This document shows, piece by piece, positions 59,170 through 64,000 of a DNA stretch of 64,000 nucleotides (positions are counted from its first letter, which is position 1; every line of letters starts with the position of its first letter). The position numbers and the translations under genes were made by a program. Source of the DNA: Bog-473 sp963809715 (GTDB taxonomy: Bacteria > Actinomycetota > Acidimicrobiia > Acidimicrobiales > RAAP-2); assembly GCA_963809715.1 (NCBI GenBank), contig CAWEKO010000002.1, forward strand, positions 310,001 through 374,000, given 5' to 3'. The notes below the pieces were generated by a model that saw only the letters and a list, made by a program, of their open reading frames with translations, did no database searches and was not told where the DNA came from.

Positions 59170-60714
59170 TCAGTCGAGCATCGCCCCCGCCACCCGAGAC
59201 CCACCCTCGCCCTCTGCGTCGGACGAAGTTTCGGGCACCGCAGCGGCGGGACGGTTGGGTAGGAAGAGCGTGGGGACGAAGGCAATCAGGATGGCGCCCA
59301 CCGACCACCAAAAGGTGTGGGCGAACGCCGCGGCAACCGGGTCGGCTATTTGGGGCGGCAGCTTTGTGGTCGTCGAGATGACGCCCGCACTGCCCCCGGC
59401 CTTCGCCGCGATCGGCCCCAGGTTCTCGATAATCTGCCGTTCGAGCACCACGGCGAAGAGCGCGGTGGCCACAGAACCACCCATCAGCCGCACGATGTTC
59501 ATGATCGTCGAGGCCTTGGGGATCTCGGCGTGATTGAGGTCGTAGTAGGCAGCGGCACTCACCGGCATCATCGACAGCCCCAGACCCAGGCCGCGTACGA
59601 AGAGGGTGACGGCGAGCAACACCTCGCTCGTCGACGTCGTGACGAAGGCGAAGGGGATCGTGGCCGCTGCCATGAGCAGGATGCCGAAGGGTACGACACG
59701 GCGCGGTCCGAACCGATCGGTGACGCCACCTGCCCAGCGCATGATGCAGGCGGCGCCAAGACCCTGGGGGGCCATGAGCAGGCCCGCCTGCCATGCCTCC
59801 TGACCTCGGGCCACCTGGTAGTAGATCGGCAAGAGGAACATCGACCCGAACAGGGTGGCGCCGATCACGAAGATGCAGATGTTGGCGATGGCGAAGTTCC
59901 GGTTTCGGAACGGATGGAGATCGAGGAGCGGGAATTTCGCCCGGAGTGCGTGCAGGACGAAGCCCAGGGTCAGGGCGAGACCCAGGATGAAGCTAAGCAG
60001 GACCGACGTGCTGGTGTAGCTCCCCGTCGTGCCCACTTCGGACAGCGAGTACAGGAGAAGGGCCAGTCCGGGGGAAAGCAGGCAGAAGCCGAGCGTGTCG
60101 AATGGAGTCGAGAACCGTTCATCGGTGTCGAACTTGGGAAGCCACCTGCTCGAGAGGATGAGCGAGATGATGCCGATCGGCACATTGATGTAGAAGATCC
60201 AGCGCCAGCTGTAGTTGGACACGATGAGGCCGCCGAGCACCGGCCCGAGGACCGGCCCCATGACCATGGGCACCCCGATGATGCTCATGACCCGGCCCAT
60301 ACGTTGCGGTCCAGCCGCTCGGGCCAGGATCGATTGCCCGACCGGCAGCAGCATGCCGCCGCCGACGCCCTGAAGCACGCGGAACAAGATGAGCGAGTTG
60401 GCCGACCAGGCCAAACCGCAGAGGCTCGAGCCGATCACGAACAGCGTGATCGAGGTCATCCAAATCCGCTTGGCCCCGAAACGGTCCACCGCCCAGCCGC
60501 TGACCGGCGTGACGAGGGCCAGAGCCAACAAGTAGCCCGTGGCCACCCATTGGATCGTGGTGACCGAGACGTGGAAGTCGCGGCCCAAGGTGGCCAGGGC
60601 GACAGCGACGATGGTCGTGTCGAGGATGGACATGATCGACCCCAGCACCACGACGGTCGAGGTGCGCTGGAGCTCGGGGCCGAGCGTGAAGGATTTGGTG
60701 TCGGTCACTGCCAT
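59170..60714 (-). CDS. DHA2-family MFS drug exporter (EmrB/QacA type, 14 helices)
   Basis: A 514-residue membrane transporter with 14 predicted helices. Helix 1 has GSIMSILDTTIVAVALATLG, with the conserved LDTTIVAVAL of DHA2 pumps. Motif A is DRFGAKRIWMTS between helices 2 and 3, and motif C is GPVLGPVLGGLIV in helix 5. The protein exports toxic compounds with protons. It diverges from a MarR regulator that is probably its repressor, the two promoters sharing one -35 region. On this strand, TTGACA and TAATAT (complement of 60748-60753 and 60726-60731) leave almost no leader before the ATG at 60714. Confidence 0.92.
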   Translation of the reverse strand: MAVTDTKSFTLGPELQRTSTVVVLGSIMSILDTTIVAVALATLGRDFHVSVTTIQWVATGYLLALALVTPVSGWAVDRFGAKRIWMTSITLFVIGSSLCGLAWSANSLILFRVLQGVGGGMLLPVGQSILARAAGPQRMGRVMSIIGVPMVMGPVLGPVLGGLIVSNYSWRWIFYINVPIGIISLILSSRWLPKFDTDERFSTPFDTLGFCLLSPGLALLLYSLSEVGTTGSYTSTSVLLSFILGLALTLGFVLHALRAKFPLLDLHPFRNRNFAIANICIFVIGATLFGSMFLLPIYYQVARGQEAWQAGLLMAPQGLGAACIMRWAGGVTDRFGPRRVVPFGILLMAAATIPFAFVTTSTSEVLLAVTLFVRGLGLGLSMMPVSAAAYYDLNHAEIPKASTIMNIVRLMGGSVATALFAVVLERQIIENLGPIAAKAGGSAGVISTTTKLPPQIADPVAAAFAHTFWWSVGAILIAFVPTLFLPNRPAAAVPETSSDAEGEGGSRVAGAMLD

Positions 60715-60725
60715 CGGAATACTTC

Positions 60726-60781
60726 ATATTACTCAAAGTTCAGGTATTGTCAAAGAGTTCAGCGGATGGGACAATCTGCCC
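60726..60781. promoter_or_regulatory. Back-to-back promoters with overlapping -35 boxes
   Basis: Plus strand: TTGTCA (60747-60752), 17 bases, GACAAT (60770-60775), with GTG 60782 six bases on, so the MarR mRNA should be leaderless. Minus strand: TTGACA (complement of 60748-60753), 16 bases, TAATAT (complement of 60726-60731). The direct repeats TCAAAGTTCAG (60733-60743) and TCAAAGAGTTCAG (60750-60762) flank the shared -35 region and may bind MarR. Confidence 0.6.
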
Positions 60782-61252
60782 GTGGGAATGGCCGAGGACG
60801 TGTTCGAGCGCTTACGTCGAATCACCCTCGAGGGCGAGCATGTCGAGCGCATGGCCGCCCTCAACGCCCGGATGAAGTTGTCGCCTGGCGTGATCAAGAT
60901 GTTGATGCGTCTTTCCAAGGAGGACGGTCTCTCCATGGGTGACGTGGCACGCGCCATCGGCGTGGATCCGTCGTACATCACGGCTCTGGTGGACGATTTG
61001 GATCAACGGGGATTGGCTCGCCGGGAGCCGGCACCGTATGACCGTCGGGTCAAGATCATCGTTTTGACCGACGAGGGGCGCAAGCTCGGTCAAGAGATCG
61101 ACGCGATCCTCTCTGTGCCTCCGGCGTCCTTCAAAGCGTTGTCACAGGCCGAGCTCCAAGAGCTGCGAGATCTGCTGGACAAGATTCTGGAGGCAACGCC
61201 GGACGCAGGCCGTCGCTCTGCAACGAAGGAGAACGCCGCCGCCGCATCCTGA
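60782..61252 (+). CDS. MarR-family regulator of the DHA2 pump
   Basis: A 156-residue winged-helix regulator. Helices at the N-terminus (VFERLRRITLEGEHVERMAALNARM) are followed by SMGDVARAIGVDPSYITALVDDLDQRGLARREPAPYDRRVKIIVLT (recognition helix and a wing with DRR). A C-terminal dimer helix ends the protein. GTG 60782 is preferred to ATG 60788 because a -10 box six bases upstream predicts a leaderless message starting there. It is divergent from the DHA2 pump and is the likely drug-responsive repressor of both genes. The ligand is unknown. Confidence 0.88.
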   Translation: MGMAEDVFERLRRITLEGEHVERMAALNARMKLSPGVIKMLMRLSKEDGLSMGDVARAIGVDPSYITALVDDLDQRGLARREPAPYDRRVKIIVLTDEGRKLGQEIDAILSVPPASFKALSQAELQELRDLLDKILEATPDAGRRSATKENAAAAS

Positions 61253-61336
61253 CCGGGGAACGCCGACACGGTGTGCGGCGACGTCGGGATTCGGTCGTCC
61301 GGGTAACGTCGGCCGGATGATGTGTGGGGAGGGGAC

Positions 61337-62299
61337 GTGCCGGCGGTAGCCGTCGAACATCTTTCGAAGTCCTATGGTGACAACATCGCGGTGCGCGACG
61401 TGTCCTTCGAGGTGCAGCCCGGCGAAGTCTTTGCGTTGCTGGGACCCAACGGTGCCGGCAAGACGACCACCGTCGAGATCCTCGAAGGGTTCCGCAACCG
61501 CACCGGCGGGCGCGTGGAGACGCTTGGGGTAGACCCGGCAGACAAGAGCACCCAGCGCTGGCTCCGCACTCGCATCGGCGTCGTGCTCCAGGAGTTGGCG
61601 ATCGAGCCGTACTACAGCGTGCGCCAGGTACTGACCCGCAACGCCGGCTATTACCCCCATCCGCGGCCGGTGGACGAGGTCATTGAGCTCATTGGGCTTG
61701 GGGAGAAGGCGGATGATCGCATCAAACGGCTCTCGGGAGGCCAGCAGCGCCGGCTCGATGTTGGCCTCGGGATCATCGGCAACCCGGACCTTCTTTTCCT
61801 CGACGAGCCGACCACCGGGCTGGACCCGTCCGGGCGTCGCGACACCTGGGAGCTCATTCGGCGGCTGGCCGCAGCGGGGACGACGGTTTTGCTGACCACT
61901 CACTACATGGATGAGGTCGAGGCGTTGGCCGACCGGGTGGCTGTCCTTTTCGGTCAGGAGGTCGTCGCCACGGGCACACCCTCGTCGATCGGCGGCCGCG
62001 ATCTCGGAGCGGTGACCATCCGTTTCAGGTTGCCCGAGGGCCTGGCGCTCAGAGACCTGCCACTCGGGCCGAGCGCGTCGTCGGCCGAAATGGTCGACGA
62101 CAACCACGTCGAAGTGCATACCGAAGACGAGTTGCAGGTGCTCCACGACCTGACCGGATGGGCTCTCGAGGGAGGCCATGCGTTGGCAGGCCTGTCTGTG
62201 TTGCGGGTCTCGCTCGAGGACGTCTATCTCGGGTTGACGCAAAGCTCAAACTCGGAGGTTCCCGACACGAGCGCGGGAACCGTGGGAGCCGTCCAATGA
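61337..62299 (+). CDS. ABC exporter ATPase (DrrA-like)
   Basis: A 320-residue ATPase of the drug/polyketide exporter group. Walker A is GPNGAGKTT (36-44), signature LSGGQQRRLDVG, Walker B LLFLDEPTTGLDP and switch TTHYMDEVEALADR. An extra C-terminal domain (about 220-320) is typical of DrrA proteins. The start is GTG 61337, with GGGGAGGGGAC directly before it. The stop overlaps the permease start as ATGA. It powers export of a hydrophobic compound or lipid. The upstream MarR gene, 84 bases away on the same strand, could co-regulate it. Confidence 0.92.
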   Translation: MPAVAVEHLSKSYGDNIAVRDVSFEVQPGEVFALLGPNGAGKTTTVEILEGFRNRTGGRVETLGVDPADKSTQRWLRTRIGVVLQELAIEPYYSVRQVLTRNAGYYPHPRPVDEVIELIGLGEKADDRIKRLSGGQQRRLDVGLGIIGNPDLLFLDEPTTGLDPSGRRDTWELIRRLAAAGTTVLLTTHYMDEVEALADRVAVLFGQEVVATGTPSSIGGRDLGAVTIRFRLPEGLALRDLPLGPSASSAEMVDDNHVEVHTEDELQVLHDLTGWALEGGHALAGLSVLRVSLEDVYLGLTQSSNSEVPDTSAGTVGAVQ

Positions 62300-63150
62300 G
62301 CGCCACTCGGCCGTCGCCCGCCGCGGCCCGCCCGACGCTCGGTGCGAGTGGCACGTCGGACGTGCCGATCAAGGGGTCGTTCCGAGGGCTCAGCGACCTG
62401 CCGCTTGTGGCGCGCCAGGTGCGTTTCGAGCAACTGTCCTTCTGGCTGAATCCCATTGGAGCGGCCCTGACCATCGGCTTCTCGGTTGTCTTCGTCGTCA
62501 TCTTCCTCTCGACGTCGGGTCACTCGACGGTGGGCTTCCTCGCGCACATCAACCTGGGCCAGTACTACCTGCCGGCCTTCGCCACCTACGGCGTCATGGC
62601 CGCCTGCTTCAACATCCTTGCCATCACGCTGGTCAACCGACGTGAGATGGGCCTGCTCAAACGACTGCGTTTGAGCCCGCTCCCGACCTGGATGTTGCTG
62701 GCGGCCATTTTCGTCAACTCCATGATCGTGGCGGCGATTCAAATCGTCCTCGTCCTCCTCGTAGGTTGGGTCGGCTACGGGGTGAGCGGGCCACATGACA
62801 TCTTGGGGTTCGTGCTGGTGCTCGTGGTCGGCATGCTGAGCTTCACTGCGCTGGGTGTGGGCATCAGCACACTGGTGCCAAATGCTGACGCGGCCGGCCC
62901 TATCGTGAGCTTGGTCTTCTTCATTCTGGTCGCATTGTCCGGGCTGTACTTCCCGGTCAAGCCGGGTTCGGGTCTGGCCACCTTCACCAACTTCTTCCCG
63001 ATTCGCCATCTGATCACCGCGGCAGTGGACACGTTCAATGCGGTCCCGGGCACCTCGATCTGGAACGACCTGCTCGTGATTGCGGTCTGGGGCGTGATCG
63101 GGTCCTTCGTCGCGATCCGGCGTTGGGACTGGTCACCGAGACGGGGCTGA
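62296..63150 (+). CDS. ABC-2 type exporter permease (DrrB-like)
   Basis: A 284-residue membrane protein. A hydrophilic N-terminus (about 1-45) is followed by six helices (about 55-73, 92-112, 140-160, 170-190, 203-225, 255-275). NRREMGLLKRLRLSPLPTWMLL (about 115-136) is the coupling region typical of ABC-2 permeases, and the GLYFPV segment near 218 the short loop after helix 5. It forms the channel for the DrrA-like ATPase, with which it overlaps by 4 bases. There is usually one permease gene per ATPase in this group, and none other is near. Confidence 0.9.
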   Translation: MSATRPSPAAARPTLGASGTSDVPIKGSFRGLSDLPLVARQVRFEQLSFWLNPIGAALTIGFSVVFVVIFLSTSGHSTVGFLAHINLGQYYLPAFATYGVMAACFNILAITLVNRREMGLLKRLRLSPLPTWMLLAAIFVNSMIVAAIQIVLVLLVGWVGYGVSGPHDILGFVLVLVVGMLSFTALGVGISTLVPNADAAGPIVSLVFFILVALSGLYFPVKPGSGLATFTNFFPIRHLITAAVDTFNAVPGTSIWNDLLVIAVWGVIGSFVAIRRWDWSPRRG

Positions 63151-63176
63151 ACAAGTCCGCGCCGGTCGGGGCAGGG

Positions 63177-63587
63177 TCAGCGGACTTCTTGGATGCGAAT
63201 CAGGTTGCCTGCGGGATCGCGCAGCGCGAAGTCACGAATTCCGTACGGTTGGTCGGTCGGCTCTTGGACCACTTCGATGTCGCCGGCCTGCAGTTTGGCG
63301 AAGGTGCCGTCGAGGTCGGCCGTGGCCAGTAGAAGGATGGCGTACGTCCCCTTCGCCATCATCTCGCTGATCGTGCGTCGTTCGTCGTCGGTGATGCCGG
63401 GGTCGACGGCGGGCGGATGGAGCACGATGGAGGTGCCCGGCTGACCGGGAGGACCAACGGTGATCCAGCGCATCTTGCCGGATCCGACGTCGAGGCGGAC
63501 CTCGAAACCGAGGTTGTCGCGGTAAAAGGCCAGCGAGGTCTCGGGGTCGTCATGGGGGAGGAATGTCGAGTGAATGGTGATGTCCAT
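63177..63587 (-). CDS. VOC (glyoxalase/bleomycin-resistance-like) protein
   Basis: A 136-residue single-module VOC protein: MDITIHSTFLPHDDPETSLA, then FYRDNLGFEVRLDVGSGKMRW (first beta-alpha-beta unit), and the last block YGIRDFALRDPAGNLIRIQEV with metal-ligand-like residues. It resembles fosfomycin/bleomycin-resistance-like and other small-molecule-binding members; the activity is unknown. ATG 63587 follows AGGGTGA. The AraC-type regulator ends 5 bases upstream on the same strand, so this gene is its operon partner and probable target. Confidence 0.85.
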   Translation of the reverse strand: MDITIHSTFLPHDDPETSLAFYRDNLGFEVRLDVGSGKMRWITVGPPGQPGTSIVLHPPAVDPGITDDERRTISEMMAKGTYAILLLATADLDGTFAKLQAGDIEVVQEPTDQPYGIRDFALRDPAGNLIRIQEVR

Positions 63588-63592
63588 GCCGA

Positions 63593-64000
63593 TCACCCTA
63601 AGTGGGGCTCGGGGAACGTTGCTTCTCGATTCCTGATCGGTCTCGTCACTTGTTTGGAGACGCACGACGGGATCCCGGCTCTCCCATTGGCCGCTTGGCG
63701 ACGATAGGTGCTGGGCGTCATGGCAACCAGGTCGGTGAAGCGCGAGCTGAAGGTGCCGAGCGAGGAGCAGCCCACGGCGAAACAGACGTCGGTGACGCTG
63801 AGGTCACCACGTCGCAAGAGGGCCATGGCGCGCTCGATGCGCCTGGTCATCAGGTAGCTGTAGGGCGATTCGCCGTAGGCGAGCCGAAACTGACGGCTGA
63901 AGTGTCCGGCGGACATGTGCGCATCGCGGGCGAGCGCCTCGACGTTGAGCGGCTGGACATAGTCTCGGTCGATCCGGTCGCGCGCCCGGCGCAGCTGGAC
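63593..64000 (-). CDS. AraC-family regulator, C-terminal part (cut by window end)
   Basis: At least 135 residues are visible; the gene runs off the right edge. The tandem helix-turn-helix domain is complete: a first helix-turn-helix with LNVEALARDAHMSAGHFSRQF, a second with LSVTDVCFAVGCSSLGTFSSRF, and between them the linker helix SYLMTRRIERAMALLRRGD. It ends with AMTPSTYRRQA and a tail of about 35 residues. Any N-terminal ligand domain lies beyond the window. The 5-base gap to the VOC gene indicates an operon. Confidence 0.9.
   Translation of the reverse strand, partial: VQLRRARDRIDRDYVQPLNVEALARDAHMSAGHFSRQFRLAYGESPYSYLMTRRIERAMALLRRGDLSVTDVCFAVGCSSLGTFSSRFTDLVAMTPSTYRRQAANGRAGIPSCVSKQVTRPIRNREATFPEPHLG

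Noticed and set aside
1..64000. CRISPR arrays, prophage genes, intact transposases, rRNA or tRNA
   Set aside because: No regularly spaced repeats, phage structural motifs, transposase motifs or RNA-gene signatures were seen on either strand.

Overview
This 64 kb window is GC-rich bacterial chromosome, almost certainly from an actinomycete-type organism (Actinomycetota). Class Acidimicrobiia is my best guess. The evidence is very strong G/C preference at third codon positions, many GTG starts, families at home in Actinomycetota (TIGR03086/maleylpyruvate-isomerase-like, DUF6069, DUF1326/DUF2182, ECF42 sigma factor with a DGPF partner, two-domain FadE), and a secreted protein with tandem repeats of the kind GYWEVASDGGIFSFGDA, which I associate with Acidimicrobiales. 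I see no rRNA, tRNA, CRISPR array, prophage or intact insertion sequence. Most genes are short, independently oriented units of accessory or catabolic character, not housekeeping operons.

Layout. 0-9.8 kb: scattered small enzymes (nucleotidyltransferase, glyoxalase-fold protein, TIGR03086 protein, ABM-type monooxygenase), a DUF1326-DUF2182 pair with its own promoter, a secreted three-repeat protein, and an FAD desaturase-like enzyme that appears to start at CTG. 9.9-20.3 kb: a branched-chain-amino-acid-type (Liv) ABC importer condensed by gene fusion: a lipoprotein binding protein, one polypeptide carrying MFS + LivF + LivG, one polypeptide carrying LivH + LivM, then a divergent second binding protein and a tannase/feruloyl-esterase-like alpha/beta hydrolase. 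20.5-30.8 kb: hydrolases, small unknowns, a GH63-like glycosidase, an orphan binding protein, a sulfatase, a lone ferredoxin and a decayed YqeY-like gene. 31-41 kb: a two-component system, crotonase, a large repeat protein, a penicillin-binding protein, a phytanoyl-CoA-dioxygenase-like enzyme, and a zinc efflux pair (ArsR/SmtB sensor + CDF pump) with a palindromic operator lying over the sensor start codon. 41-45 kb: divergent MarR-like genes sharing two copies of a CAGGTACCTG palindrome, an RNA methyltransferase, and a DGPF protein + ECF42 sigma factor with a matching autoregulatory promoter.

45-64 kb: a run of oxidative catabolic genes: SDR dehydrogenase, Baeyer-Villiger-type monooxygenase immediately followed by an HSL-type esterase (ketone to ester to acid + alcohol), an FAD oxidoreductase, and a fused two-domain acyl-CoA dehydrogenase. 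Among them lie an L,D-transpeptidase, RidA, an ABC-F ATPase, a YdcF protein and a PrmC-like methyltransferase. The end of the window holds two drug-export modules: a DHA2 pump divergent from a MarR regulator with overlapping -35 boxes, and a DrrAB-like ABC exporter; then a glyoxalase-fold gene behind a truncated AraC regulator.

The features most worth a second look are the MFS-LivF-LivG fusion, the imperfect 63-bp direct repeat that brackets a metallophosphoesterase gene (a scar of a duplicated SDR gene), the compact promoter/operator architectures at 39.8, 41.65, 43.57 and 60.75 kb, the CTG start at 8565, and the YqeY-like pseudogene near 30 kb. All coordinates and motifs were read by eye; family names rest on motif recognition, not on database searches.
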